Below, in pieces: positions 33,877 to 42,970 of a stretch of DNA of 64,000 nt. Numbering within the stretch: position 1 is the first letter of the stretch; every line of letters begins with the position of its first letter. The position numbers were made by a program, and so were the translations under genes. The stretch spans positions 1,302,001 to 1,366,000 of the forward strand of contig NZ_CP015596.1 in assembly GCF_001644575.1 (NCBI RefSeq), written 5' to 3'. The stretch is from Mycobacterium adipatum. Its GTDB lineage: Bacteria; Actinomycetota; Actinomycetes; Mycobacteriales; Mycobacteriaceae. The notes beneath the pieces were generated by a model, which ran no database searches, had not been told where the DNA came from, and saw only the letters and a program-made list of their open reading frames with translations.

Positions 33877-35368
33877 GGGCCGGGACGCGGTCGGCGATGA
33901 CGAAGGTGGCGTCCGTCCGGGCCGGCGCGCCGGGGCGGGTCACGAACGCCAACGTGCGGAAGTCGGCCCGCAATTCGTCGGCGGTGATGCGGGTGCGGAC
34001 GTAGCCGCGGCGATCGCCGAAGTACTTGATATGCGGGTTCTCCACAAGGAGCGCGCCGACAGCCGGACGGTAGTCCGAGCCGTCCCCGCCCGACGAGATC
34101 GACGTCGTCACCAATTCCGTTGCCACCGGACCCAATCGGGGGTCACTGATCTCCGCTGCCCAATGCGCGTGTACATCGCCGGTGAGCACGACCGGGTTGC
34201 GCGCGCCGGCCAGCCCGGCGGTGATCCGGTTGCGGCAGGCCGCGTACCCGTCCCAGGCATCGGCGTTGGCGCCGCGGCGCGGGCCTGCCTGGACGTCCAG
34301 CGGCGCGAAGAACACCTGCTGGCCCAGGATGTCCCAGCGGGCCCGCGACCCCCGCAGGCCGTCGAGCAGCCAGCGCTCCTGCTCCGGACCGGTGAGCGTG
34401 CGCCCCGCGGAGTTCAGTTCCGGGCAGTCGGCGCCATACGCATCGCCGCAGGCCTGATCCGTCCGGTACTGGCGGGTGTCGAGCATGTGGAAGGTCGCCA
34501 GCGCGCCCCACTGCACGCGCCGGTAGAGCTGCATCGAGGCGCCCCGGGGACGCGCCGAGGCCCGCAGCGGCATGTTCTCGTAATAGGCCTGCATGGCCGC
34601 GGCGCGGCGTGCCGGGAAGTCCGGCTGCGGCTCCTCGGGCACCGAGGCGGCCCAGTTGTTGTCCAGTTCGTGGTCGTCGAAGACCACCAACCACGGGGCC
34701 GCGGCGTGCGCGGCCTGCAGATCGGGGTCGGTGCGGTACTGCGCGAACCGCTGCCGGTACTGGGCCAGCGTGACCGTTTCCGGGCCTGCGTGCCGGCGCA
34801 CGGCGCGGTCACCGGCGACGGCCTCGTACTGGTAATCACCTAGGTGCACAACAAGATCCGGGTCGTCCTCGGCCAGTCGCCGATACCCGGTGAACCAGCC
34901 CTGCTCGTAGTTGGAACACGACGCGAAACACATCGTCAGGGCGCCCGAGGCGCCGGGTGCGGGCGCCGTCCGGGTCCGCCCGGTGGCCGAGAGGTAGCCG
35001 CCGGTACGGAATCGGTAGAAGTACTCGCTGCCCGGACGTAAACCCGTGAGTTCGACGTGCACGGCGTGGGCCGATTCCGGTGCGGCCAGCGCCATCCCGC
35101 GCTGCTCGATGCCGTGGAAGCGGTCGTCGGTGGCGACCTCCCACTCGACATCGACAGCTCGCCAGGGCATTCCTCCGCGGCCGTCATCGGCCAGCGGTGC
35201 GGGCGCCAACCGGGTCCAGATCACCACACCGCCGGGAGCCGGGTCACCGGAGGCCACCCCGAGGGTGAACGGGTCGCCGCTGCGCGGGCGACCGGATCCG
35301 AGCAGGGGGATCGCCGCGACCGCCAGGGCTCCGCCCAACAGCGCCCGGCGGCTGAGATTCGTCGACAC
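33869..35368 (-). CDS. alkaline phosphatase D (PhoD)-family secreted phosphoesterase
   Basis: The 499-residue protein has a Tat signal: twin Arg in NLSRRALLGG and a hydrophobic stretch LAVAAIPLL. The PhoD N-terminal domain follows (FTLGVASGDPAPGGVVIWTR). Metal-site motifs are CFASCSNYEQG, LVVHLGDYQYEA, VVFDDHELDNNW and LTGDVHAHW. It is a metal-dependent phosphodiesterase/monoesterase exported by Tat, probably for phosphate scavenging. GTG start. It is convergent with the F420-type gene; the TetR gene lies 61 nt upstream on the same strand. Confidence 0.88.
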   Translation of the reverse strand: MSTNLSRRALLGGALAVAAIPLLGSGRPRSGDPFTLGVASGDPAPGGVVIWTRLAPAPLADDGRGGMPWRAVDVEWEVATDDRFHGIEQRGMALAAPESAHAVHVELTGLRPGSEYFYRFRTGGYLSATGRTRTAPAPGASGALTMCFASCSNYEQGWFTGYRRLAEDDPDLVVHLGDYQYEAVAGDRAVRRHAGPETVTLAQYRQRFAQYRTDPDLQAAHAAAPWLVVFDDHELDNNWAASVPEEPQPDFPARRAAAMQAYYENMPLRASARPRGASMQLYRRVQWGALATFHMLDTRQYRTDQACGDAYGADCPELNSAGRTLTGPEQERWLLDGLRGSRARWDILGQQVFFAPLDVQAGPRRGANADAWDGYAACRNRITAGLAGARNPVVLTGDVHAHWAAEISDPRLGPVATELVTTSISSGGDGSDYRPAVGALLVENPHIKYFGDRRGYVRTRITADELRADFRTLAFVTRPGAPARTDATFVIADRVPALT

Positions 35369-35429
35369 GGGGCAGTGTCAGCTGCCGACCTTGCCCGCAG
35401 GTGACGCGCAGTGATCCGGTGTCTCTCGG

Positions 35430-36074
35430 TCAGCCGTCATCTCGTGGTCGCGTGCTGGCGGGCGCACGCACCGCCTCGAACAGCGACACCAGAACCTCGA
35501 TGAGGTGCTCCCGCTCGACCTCGACATCACCGAGCAGCACCGCGCCGATCGTGCTGATCACCCCGCCGACCAGGAACTGCGAGACCAGCCGCAGGTCGGT
35601 GGGCAGATCATCGGTCGGGAGGCCGGGATCGCCGGAGGATGCCGTGGACGCCAGCATCCCGGCGAACCGGCTGGACTCCTGCAGGCTGCGCCGGCCCAAC
35701 GCCGGGGACGCGGTGGCCTCCAGCACCAGGATCCGGCCCTTGCGTGGATCGGCGAGGATCAGGTCCACCAGCTCGGCGAGCACCGCCCGGGTCCTGGCGA
35801 GATCGTCATCGGGTGCCTCGGCCAGCGCGGTCACCGAGCGCCGCGCGCTCTCCTCGACAACCATGTCGTAAACCGCCAGATGCAGCGACTCGATATCGGG
35901 AAAGCTCTCGTAGAAGTAGCGGGCCGCCACCCCCGAGGCTTCGGTGACGCCGCGCACCGTGGTGCCCGCGATACCCCGGGTGCCCATCAATTCCAACCCG
36001 GCGGCGAGCAGTCGGGCGCGTCGTTCGGCGACCCGGTCATCCGCGGTCTGCCCTCCATACCGCCGGGTGACCAT
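35430..36074 (-). CDS. TetR-family transcriptional regulator
   Basis: The 214-residue protein starts at ATG 36074 (MVTRRYGGQTADDRVAERRA). The frame stays open to 37178, but that part is antisense to the MpaB-like gene and rejected. The HTH is TTVRGVTEASGVAARYFYES (residues about 39-58), with a helical effector domain. It is divergent from the MpaB-like oxygenase across 81 bp and is the likely regulator of that gene. A TTGACA at 36084-36089 in the gap may be a -35 for the rightward gene. Confidence 0.82.
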   Translation of the reverse strand: MVTRRYGGQTADDRVAERRARLLAAGLELMGTRGIAGTTVRGVTEASGVAARYFYESFPDIESLHLAVYDMVVEESARRSVTALAEAPDDDLARTRAVLAELVDLILADPRKGRILVLEATASPALGRRSLQESSRFAGMLASTASSGDPGLPTDDLPTDLRLVSQFLVGGVISTIGAVLLGDVEVEREHLIEVLVSLFEAVRAPASTRPRDDG

Positions 36075-36155
36075 CGGACCATCTTGACACAGCGCCCAGG
36101 GTGCTGGTTTCCTAAATCTGCACACAGTCGTTTCCTGTTTTGAGGTGGGGAGCAG

Positions 36156-37115
36156 ATGTCCGGAGCCGCAATCGAAATCGACACCGCAACGCCGAAACCG
36201 TGGGAGCCGGGGCAACCACATCACGAGCTGGCCGCCGACGTGCGCTGGTGGATGGGGACGCCATTGGCGTTCGCGCTGTTCGGGCGGCTGGCGCTGGACC
36301 AGGTGGCCTATCGCAAGGTCGCCGCCGCCGTCGACGCCAGCGGGCGCTTCGCGACGAACTTCACCGACCGAGGCCTGAACAGCTATCTGTGGAACGGCCC
36401 GCTCGCATTCGCCGACGATGCCGACCGGCACGCCACCCAGGAACGCCTGAAATCCAAGCACGGCGCGGTGCACGGTGTGGGCAAGGGCGACTTCGAGGGC
36501 GAGCGGTACAGCGCACTGGACCCGAAGCTGTGGAAATGGGTCGGTACCACCTCGCTGAACATCTTCTACGCCGGCTATGTCGCCATCTACGGCGCGGAAC
36601 TCAACGCCGAGCAGCGCGAGGTCGTGTACCGAACCGTCTGCGCGATGGCCGATATCGGGCTGCCGAGCTCGGCCGCCGAGGTGCCACCGACGGTGGCCGA
36701 GATGCAGGCGTACTACGACGAGGTCGCCGCGACCGAACTCGCGTCGAACCCGTTCTTGTTGTGGGCCGCCGCTCAGTTCTCCGCCCCACCGGTGCCGACG
36801 CTGTTCGGCCCGCCGTGGCTGCACCGGATCGTCGCGCCGGCTTGGCGGCTGGCCGTCCCGGTGCTGGCCCGGCCCGCCCGGATCTGCGCCGAATCCACCA
36901 CCCACCCGAAGATGATGGAATTGCTGGGCAGCACCTGGAATTCGGGCAAGCGGGTCGAGTTCGCCTGTTACCGGGCCGGGATCCGGGCGGCGCGGCGGTG
37001 GTTGCCGAAATGGGCACTGCTGGAACCGATGGCCTACAACCGGTACCGCTATGAACAGTTGCGCGCCTTCCATCGCACGTACGAGTTGGAGTCCTTCGCG
37101 TCCGCAGCGAGCTAG
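36156..37115 (+). CDS. MpaB-type oxygenase family protein (DUF2236)
   Basis: The 319-residue protein is of the DUF2236/oxygenase MpaB family, which includes the heme-b latex-clearing (rubber) oxygenases and fungal MpaB. Features seen are WWMGTPLAFALFGRLALDQV near the start, HGVGKGDFEGERYSALDP in the middle, and FACYRAGIRAARRWLPKW near the end. Mycobacteria have many paralogs with unknown substrates. Heme ligand residues cannot be assigned securely by eye. It is divergent from TetR. Confidence 0.72.
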   Translation: MSGAAIEIDTATPKPWEPGQPHHELAADVRWWMGTPLAFALFGRLALDQVAYRKVAAAVDASGRFATNFTDRGLNSYLWNGPLAFADDADRHATQERLKSKHGAVHGVGKGDFEGERYSALDPKLWKWVGTTSLNIFYAGYVAIYGAELNAEQREVVYRTVCAMADIGLPSSAAEVPPTVAEMQAYYDEVAATELASNPFLLWAAAQFSAPPVPTLFGPPWLHRIVAPAWRLAVPVLARPARICAESTTHPKMMELLGSTWNSGKRVEFACYRAGIRAARRWLPKWALLEPMAYNRYRYEQLRAFHRTYELESFASAAS

Positions 37116-37168
37116 ACTGATGCACTGCTGACGCCCCGCAGCGGCGCGGTGATACGAGGAGTGCATGG

Positions 37169-38095
37169 ATGTTCTCACTGGCCCGGCTGTCCTGCTTCAT
37201 CGCCGTCGCCGAGGAACTGCATTTCGGCCGCGCGGCCGAGCGACTGCACATGACCCAGCCGCCGCTGAGCCGTCAGATCCAGCAGCTGGAAACCGAACTC
37301 GGCGTCCAACTCATCGACCGCACCACGCGCTCGGTCACTCTGACCCCGGCAGGGGTGGCTTTCCTGCCCGATGCGCGGCGCATCGTGGCACTGGCCGAGA
37401 GCGCGGCGCTCACCGTGCGGCGGGTACCCGCGGGTGATCTGGGCACCGTGGTGGTCGGGTTCACCGCAGCTTCCGCGCACGCGGTGCTGCCGCGTCTGCT
37501 CGAGCAGACCCGCAACACCCTTCCCGATGTGAAACTCGAACTGCGCGAGATGGTTTCATCGGTACAGATCGAGGCCCTGATGAGCGGGGAGATCGATCTG
37601 GGTATGGCGCGCCCGCCGTTGAAACGCCCGGGGATCGTGTCCCGCCCGCTGTTGCACGAACAGTTGGTGGCGGCTCTGCCCGCCGGGCACCCGTTGACCG
37701 GCCAGGCGCGTCAGCTCACCCTCAACGATCTCGACGGCCAGGACTTCGTGATGTACTCCCCGGTGCAGGCGCGCTATTTCAACGAATTGTTGATCAGCAC
37801 ATTCACCATCGCCGGGGCGACCCCGCGGTACGTCCAGTTCGTCACCCAGGTGCACACCATGCTGGTGCTGGTGCGGTCCGGGATCGGGATCGCGCTGGTA
37901 CCGGCCTCGGCGGCCACCCTGCACCCCGAGGGCGTGGTGTTCCGCTCGATCGGTGCGTTCCGGGAGCGCCCGGTCGAACTCGACGCGTGCTGGCGTGGCG
38001 ACAGCACCAACCCGGCACTGTTGCGATTGCTACGCGATGTGCTGCCGGCCCGCGAATGGACCACCGACGACCTGGTCGACGAGGTGATCGGCTAG
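37169..38095 (+). CDS. LysR-family transcriptional regulator
   Basis: The 308-residue protein has an N-terminal winged HTH with FGRAAERLHMTQPPLSRQIQ and LETELGVQLIDRTTRSVTLT, then a two-lobed periplasmic-binding-like effector domain. It is positioned between the MpaB-like gene and the aldarate genes and ends in a 4-bp overlap with the converging hydroxyacid dehydrogenase. It may bind the ATGC-N7-GCAT sites (a T-N11-A pattern) at 29433 and 39140. That link is inference. The effector may be an aldarate or a keto acid. Confidence 0.86.
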   Translation: MFSLARLSCFIAVAEELHFGRAAERLHMTQPPLSRQIQQLETELGVQLIDRTTRSVTLTPAGVAFLPDARRIVALAESAALTVRRVPAGDLGTVVVGFTAASAHAVLPRLLEQTRNTLPDVKLELREMVSSVQIEALMSGEIDLGMARPPLKRPGIVSRPLLHEQLVAALPAGHPLTGQARQLTLNDLDGQDFVMYSPVQARYFNELLISTFTIAGATPRYVQFVTQVHTMLVLVRSGIGIALVPASAATLHPEGVVFRSIGAFRERPVELDACWRGDSTNPALLRLLRDVLPAREWTTDDLVDEVIG

Positions 38096-39060
38096 ACGCG
38101 TGCTCCCGGCTGGAGTACCGGGGTGACCAGCCGTCCGCTGGACAGGAACTCGTCGAGATTGCGCAGGGTGAGCTCCTCCATCGCCGCGCGGGTCTGCACG
38201 GTGCCGCTGCCGATATGCGGGAGCAGCACCACGTTGTCCATCGTCAGCAATTCGGCCGGGACATGGGGCTCGTCGGCGAACACGTCGAGTCCGGCCCCGG
38301 CCAGGCGGCCCGCACGGAGCGCAGCCACCAAGGCCGCCTCGTCGACGACGCTGCCGCGGGCGATGTTGATCAGGTAACCGTCCGCGCCGAGCGCGTCGAG
38401 CACCGTGGCGTCGACCAGCTTGCTGGTGGCATCTCCGCCGGCCGCGGCGATCACCAACACGTCGACACGCTGCGCGAGTTCGGCCGCCGAGCCCACGTAG
38501 GTGTACGGAGAGTCGGTGACCTCACGACGGTTGTGGTAACTGACGGTGCAGCCGAATGCGTTGAGCCGCTTAGCGATCGCGCTGCCGATACGGCCCAGAC
38601 CGATGATGCCGACCCGGCTGTTGCTCACCTGGCGGGTCAGCGGATAGGTGCCGCCGCCCGACCACTGGCCGGTGCGCACGTAGCGGTCGGCCGCGGAGAA
38701 CCGGCGCATGGTGTCGATCAACAGGCCCACCGCGGTGTCGGCGACGCAGTCGGTCAGGACGTCGGGGGTATTACTCACCCCGACGCCCCGAAGTGCAGCA
38801 GCATCCATATCGGTGGTGTCGTAGCCCACGCCGAAATTCACCACCGCGCCCAGGCGCGGCAGCGCGGCCATCAGCGCGGCGTCGACGCCGGTACGACCCG
38901 AGGTGACGACGGCGGTGATATCGGCGCCGGGCCCGGCGAGGAACTCGGCACGCGCCGCGGCGTCCGTGGGGAGGGTCTGCGCGCCGTAGCGGGTCCGCAG
39001 GGTCTCGGCCAGGGACGGCTTGAGGGGGCCGACCTGCAGGACGTTGGCTGAACTGGGCAT
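38092..39060 (-). CDS. D-isomer 2-hydroxyacid dehydrogenase (glyoxylate/hydroxypyruvate reductase type)
   Basis: The 322-residue protein has the NAD(P)-binding GLGRIGSAIAKRL, catalytic Arg in INIARGSVVDE, Glu in FADEPHVP and His in LLPHIGSGT. It reduces a 2-keto acid such as hydroxypyruvate, glyoxylate or a keto-aldarate. The motif NRREV after the second strand hints at NADP preference. It is divergent from the ABC transporter operon, with a 363-bp shared regulatory gap. Its promoter carries the same GTGTTGGAC-type element as gudD, so it belongs to the aldarate regulon. Confidence 0.86.
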   Translation of the reverse strand: MPSSANVLQVGPLKPSLAETLRTRYGAQTLPTDAAARAEFLAGPGADITAVVTSGRTGVDAALMAALPRLGAVVNFGVGYDTTDMDAAALRGVGVSNTPDVLTDCVADTAVGLLIDTMRRFSAADRYVRTGQWSGGGTYPLTRQVSNSRVGIIGLGRIGSAIAKRLNAFGCTVSYHNRREVTDSPYTYVGSAAELAQRVDVLVIAAAGGDATSKLVDATVLDALGADGYLINIARGSVVDEAALVAALRAGRLAGAGLDVFADEPHVPAELLTMDNVVLLPHIGSGTVQTRAAMEELTLRNLDEFLSSGRLVTPVLQPGARV

Positions 39061-39088
39061 GACTGCTCCTTCGCTGCTCTCACTACGT

Positions 39089-39122
39089 ACGGTAGGGAGA
39101 CCTGCGGATACCTGTCCAACAC
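39089..39122 (-). promoter_or_regulatory. promoter of the hydroxyacid dehydrogenase with IclR-type motif
   Basis: On the minus strand TTGGAC (39119-39114), a 19-nt spacer and TACCGT (39094-39089) form a promoter. The plus-strand stretch GATACCTGTCCAACAC (39107-39122) is the reverse complement of a GTGTTGGACNNGTATC element that recurs before gudD. Confidence 0.55.
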
Positions 39123-39139
39123 GGAATTAGCATGGGTTA

Positions 39140-39154
39140 ATGCAGAACCGGCAT
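39140..39154. promoter_or_regulatory. ATGC-N7-GCAT operator-like site
   Basis: ATGCAGAACCGGCAT matches the site at 29433 in layout (ATGCAG-N3-CKGCAT) and in the T-N11-A form used by LysR regulators. Extra GCAT half-sites lie at 39130 and 39161. Confidence 0.5.
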
Positions 39155-39423
39155 GACTAGGCATTTGCACGCCGGTCGCGGGTATCAAAGCTCCGGCGGG
39201 TGCGGTGTACCCGCAGTTCAGCGGCATTTTGGGGGAGTCGGGCGCGGGCCCGGACGTGCCTGTGGAACCTCTCGGCGACGCATTTCGGGCGGTTGACGCT
39301 GCTCGCGAGCCGCTCCTACCGTGTGTCTACCGTCACAGCCGACGTCCACATACGTAGACATCACCACGGCATCGCCGACGGCCACCGCATGTCGCACAGC
39401 CCACATCCTGATCTGGAGGTCCG

Positions 39424-40995
39424 ATGGCCCCGACAGTGCCAGCCCGAACGTCGCTGCGCCGGCTCGCTCTTCTCACCGGCACCGCCGTGTTGGCGGCGGG
39501 GTGCACCGTGGCCAATACCGGCAGCGGCGGGTATGACCCCGACACCCTGCGGATCGTGCTTCCCCAGGAACCGCCCACCTTGGAGCCGTGCGAGGCTTCG
39601 CTGACCTCCACCGGCATCGTGACCCGCTCCAACATCACCGAGCCACTGGCCGAGCGCGATTCCACTACCGGCGAACTGCTGCCCCTACTGGCCACCGGGT
39701 GGGAGCAGACGTCCGCCAACGAGTGGACCTTCACGCTGCGCGACGGTGTGACCTTCTCCGACGGCGCACCGTTCACCTCCGCGGACGCCGCGTTCTCGAT
39801 CGATCGTGCGGTCAACTCCGACCTGCAGTGCAATGTCGACGGTTACGTCTTCGGCGATGAGGTGCTCGCGCTGCAGACACCCGATGAGCACACCGTCGTC
39901 ATCGGTACCACCGAGCCGGATCCGATTCTGCCGCTGCGGATCTCCTTCGTGGAGATGGTGCCGCGCACCACCAGCATGACCGAGAAGGTCCGTGAGCCGA
40001 TCGGTACCGGGCCATACGCGATCGAGCGGTGGGATTACGGCCAGAAACTCACCCTGGCGCGCAACCCCGCCTACTGGGGAGCACCGCCCGCCTTCGGGCG
40101 TGCCGAATACAAGTGGCGCAGCGAGGGAAGTGTGCGCGCCGCGATGCTCACCAACGATGAGGTGGACATCGCAGTCGGCCTGGGTCCTGAGGACGGTGCC
40201 GGAGATCTCGGTGTGCCTTTCCAGAACAACGAGACCACGGCGCTGCGCATCACCGGCACCGAGGCACCGCTGGACGACATGCGGATCCGACAGGCCATCA
40301 ACTACTCGGTCAACCGCACCGGCATCGTCAAGGCCCTCTTCCGTGGGCTCGGTGAGCCTGCGGCACAGTTGATCCCGGAAGGCGTCGTCGGCTTCAACGC
40401 TGAGCTGCCGTTGTGGCCGCACGACCCGGATAAAGCCCGCCGGCTCGTCGAGGAGGCGCGCGCCGACGGTGTCCCGGTGGACCGCCAGATCCGACTGATC
40501 GGGCGTAACAGCCAATTCCCCGGTGTCACCGAGACGGTCGAGGTGATCCAGAGTGAACTGGCCGAGGCCGGCCTCAACGTCAAGATCGAGATGATGGACA
40601 CCGCAGCTCAGTTGGAGTACCAGTTGCAGCCGTTCCCGGCCAATGCCGGCCCGTTCCTCGCGTTGATCCAGCACGGCAACCAGGCCGGGGACGCCGCCTT
40701 CTCCGTGGATCAGTACATGCGCTCGGACGGTGCCCAGAGTGCCTTCGGCACAACTGCTTTCGATGAGCAGATCGCCGCGGCCGGTCGTCTCACCGGAGAG
40801 CAGCGCCAACAGGCGTACGCCCAGATCTTCGCCGACGAACCGGAGAAGATCCTGCAGTTCGCCTATATCGCCCACATGCGGGGCATCCTCGGCAAGTCCC
40901 CTCGCGTGGACTACACACCGAATCCGGCGACCGGCGACGAAATGTTGCTGGCCACGATGACGCCGGCCTCATCCGACCGCACCGACCAGTCCTGA
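39424..40995 (+). CDS. ABC transporter substrate-binding lipoprotein (family 5, Dpp/Opp type)
   Basis: The 523-residue protein has a lipoprotein signal: basic start, hydrophobic LALLTGTAVLAAGC with lipobox Cys27. The mature part is an SBP_bac_5 protein (LPQEPPTLEPCEAS; LLATGWEQTSANEWTFTLRD; GTGPYAIERWDYGQKLTLAR; DDMRIRQAINYSVNRTGIVK). The family binds di/oligopeptides, nickel chelates or glycosides. Location in an aldarate locus suggests a sugar-acid or conjugate ligand, which is inference. It is preceded by GGAGG 8 nt before ATG and is the first of a five-gene transporter set. Confidence 0.88.
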   Translation: MAPTVPARTSLRRLALLTGTAVLAAGCTVANTGSGGYDPDTLRIVLPQEPPTLEPCEASLTSTGIVTRSNITEPLAERDSTTGELLPLLATGWEQTSANEWTFTLRDGVTFSDGAPFTSADAAFSIDRAVNSDLQCNVDGYVFGDEVLALQTPDEHTVVIGTTEPDPILPLRISFVEMVPRTTSMTEKVREPIGTGPYAIERWDYGQKLTLARNPAYWGAPPAFGRAEYKWRSEGSVRAAMLTNDEVDIAVGLGPEDGAGDLGVPFQNNETTALRITGTEAPLDDMRIRQAINYSVNRTGIVKALFRGLGEPAAQLIPEGVVGFNAELPLWPHDPDKARRLVEEARADGVPVDRQIRLIGRNSQFPGVTETVEVIQSELAEAGLNVKIEMMDTAAQLEYQLQPFPANAGPFLALIQHGNQAGDAAFSVDQYMRSDGAQSAFGTTAFDEQIAAAGRLTGEQRQQAYAQIFADEPEKILQFAYIAHMRGILGKSPRVDYTPNPATGDEMLLATMTPASSDRTDQS

Positions 40996-41015
40996 CAGCC
41001 AGAAGGGCCAACCCG

Positions 41016-41945
41016 ATGTTCTCCTTCGTTCGGCGCCGGATGTACACCAGCGCAATACCATTGGTCATCGTGCTGCTTGGCGTGTTCCTGCTCGCCCGGC
41101 TCACCGGTGACCCCACCAATCTCTACCTACCGGAGTCGGCGACCGCCGATCAACGTGAGGCCTTCGCCGCTGCGAATGGCTTCAACGACCCGCTGATCGT
41201 GCAGCTCTTCGACTACTTCAAGGGGATCATCCACCTCGACTTCGGAACCTCGCTGCGTACCGGTGAATCCGCGGCCGAGATGGCCCTGCGAGCCTTCCCG
41301 GCCACGCTGCAACTGGCCTTCGTCACCATGGCACTGGCCATCCTCGGCGCCGTGATCGTCGGCTGCTGGGCGGCTTACCGGCCCAACTCGCTGGCCGACC
41401 GGTTCTCCAGCCTGCTGTCCATGACCGCGGCATCGATCCCGGATTTCTGGTTCGCCATCACCGGAGTCTGGCTGTTCTCGGTGCTGATGGGCTGGCTGCC
41501 CACCTCCGGTACCGACGCCGGCATGCTGTCCTGGATCCTGCCGATCGCCACCTTGATGATCCGTCCACTCGGTGTGCTGACCCAGGTGGTGCGCGGCGCC
41601 ATGGTCTCGGCGCTGTCGGCACCCTATGTCCGACTGGCACGTAGCAAGGGCGCCAGCGATTTTCGGGTCGTCACCCACCACGCGTTGCGTAACGCCGCCG
41701 CCCCCGCGCTGACCGTCGCCGGTGATCTGGCCGTCGGCCTGATCAACGGTGCGGTGGTGGTGGAGGCCATCTTCGGCTGGCCCGGTATCGGCAAGCTGAT
41801 GATCGACGCCATCCTGCAACGCGACTTTGCGGTGCTGCAGGCAGCAGTGCTGCTCACCGCCGTCAGCATCTTCATCCTCAACATCGCCATCGACGCCTGT
41901 TACGCGCTGCTCGACGCACGCGTCCGCGAACCCGCGAAGGTCTAG
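41016..41945 (+). CDS. ABC transporter permease (DppB/OppB type)
   Basis: The 309-residue inner-membrane permease has about six helices. The N-terminal helix (IPLVIVLLGVFLLARLTGDP) is followed by the typical GLNDP-like loop, here NGFNDPLIVQLFDYFKGIIHLDFG. The EAA-type cytoplasmic loop is LARSKGASDFRVVTHHALRNAAAP, spanning residues about 207-230. It pairs with the next permease. It lies 20 nt after the binding protein. Confidence 0.9.
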   Translation: MFSFVRRRMYTSAIPLVIVLLGVFLLARLTGDPTNLYLPESATADQREAFAAANGFNDPLIVQLFDYFKGIIHLDFGTSLRTGESAAEMALRAFPATLQLAFVTMALAILGAVIVGCWAAYRPNSLADRFSSLLSMTAASIPDFWFAITGVWLFSVLMGWLPTSGTDAGMLSWILPIATLMIRPLGVLTQVVRGAMVSALSAPYVRLARSKGASDFRVVTHHALRNAAAPALTVAGDLAVGLINGAVVVEAIFGWPGIGKLMIDAILQRDFAVLQAAVLLTAVSIFILNIAIDACYALLDARVREPAKV

Positions 41946-41956
41946 ATGATCCCCCC

Positions 41957-41972
41957 GCCGCTGCGCTCGCCC
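41957..41972. repeat. copy of dispersed CGCTGCGCTCGCCC motif
   Basis: The gap between the two permease genes contains GCCGCTGCGCTCGCCC, which shares CGCTGCGCTCGCC with the 30-bp repeats at 17868-17957. Confidence 0.4.
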
Positions 41973-41989
41973 CAAGGGAGAAGTACACG

Positions 41990-42970
41990 ATGACTCAACT
42001 CGATCTGGTGCCGGTCAAGCCCACCACCGCCATCGTCAGCGAGCCGGTGGGGCGCAAGGCGTCGGGCCGCTCGGTCTGGTTCCGCATGCTGGTCAACGAC
42101 CGTGTGGCGGCGGTGGCGGCCACCGTTCTCGGGGTGGTCGCACTGACCGCGCTGTTCGGCCCGATGCTGGTGGGTGACCTGGCCACCGATATCGACCTGG
42201 ACAACTCCAACCAGGCGCCGTTCACCCTGGCGCACGGCTGGGCCAACGTGCTGGGCACCGATCCGCTGGGGCGCAGCATGCTGGCCCGCCTCGTCGTCGC
42301 CTGCCAGACCACCCTGTCGGTGGCGATTCCCGCGGTGGTGATCTCGGCGGTCATCGGCTCCGTCATCGGCATGTGGGCCGGCTACTACCGGGGGTGGCGC
42401 GAGACCCTCGCGATGCGGGTCGCCGACGTGATCATGAGCTTCCCGTCGCTGCTGCTCGCCGTGGTGGTCCTCTACGTGTTCTCGCCAAGTGCGGCCAATA
42501 TTGTTGTGGTGCTGGCAATCACGCGTATCCCGGTGTACCTGCGCACCGCCCGTGCCGAGTCCGCTGAACTCGCCACCCGGGTGTTCGTCGATGCTGCGCG
42601 CACCTTCGGCGCCAGTGGCACCTCGATCATCACCCGGCACGTGTTGCCGATCGTGCTGCCGACGCTGCTGACGGTGGCCACCCTGGACTTCTGCTATGTG
42701 ATGCTGGCCGAGAGCTCATTGAGCTTCCTGGGCATCGGGATTCAGCCCCCGGACGTCAGCTGGGGCCTGATGGTCGCCCAGGGCCGCACCTACCTGCACA
42801 CCGCGTGGTGGCTGTCCTTCCTGCCGGGACTGGCCATCGTCATCACCACCGTGTCGGCCACCATCCTGGCGGCTTGGGCACGCATCGCCACCGATCCCGC
42901 CCAGCGGTGGCGACTCACCGTCCCGCAAAAGCGACTGTCCCGCTTCGCCAAGACCGGAAAGGCCCTGTAG
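41990..42970 (+). CDS. ABC transporter permease (DppC/OppC type)
   Basis: The 326-residue permease has a long N-terminal cytoplasmic tail, a first helix VAAVAATVLGVVALTALFGP, and the DppC landmark HGWANVLGTDPLGRS. The EAA loop begins at FVDAARTFGASGTSIITRH. It is the second half of the membrane channel. A ribosome site AGGGAGAAG lies upstream. Its stop abuts the next start with no gap. Confidence 0.9.
   Translation: MTQLDLVPVKPTTAIVSEPVGRKASGRSVWFRMLVNDRVAAVAATVLGVVALTALFGPMLVGDLATDIDLDNSNQAPFTLAHGWANVLGTDPLGRSMLARLVVACQTTLSVAIPAVVISAVIGSVIGMWAGYYRGWRETLAMRVADVIMSFPSLLLAVVVLYVFSPSAANIVVVLAITRIPVYLRTARAESAELATRVFVDAARTFGASGTSIITRHVLPIVLPTLLTVATLDFCYVMLAESSLSFLGIGIQPPDVSWGLMVAQGRTYLHTAWWLSFLPGLAIVITTVSATILAAWARIATDPAQRWRLTVPQKRLSRFAKTGKAL

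Larger units (their letters stand above)
39061..39423. other. divergent regulatory region of the aldarate locus
   Basis: This 363-bp gap holds the leftward promoter (39089-39122) and the ATGCAG-type site (39140). An inverted repeat TGTCTAC (39323-39329) / GTAGACA (39353-39359) lies about 65 bp before the binding-protein gene. No ORF with a convincing start is present. Confidence 0.6.

Noticed and set aside
36075..37178. N-terminal extension of the TetR protein to 37178
   Set aside because: The extension is antisense to the MpaB-like gene and the HTH begins right after the ATG at 36074.
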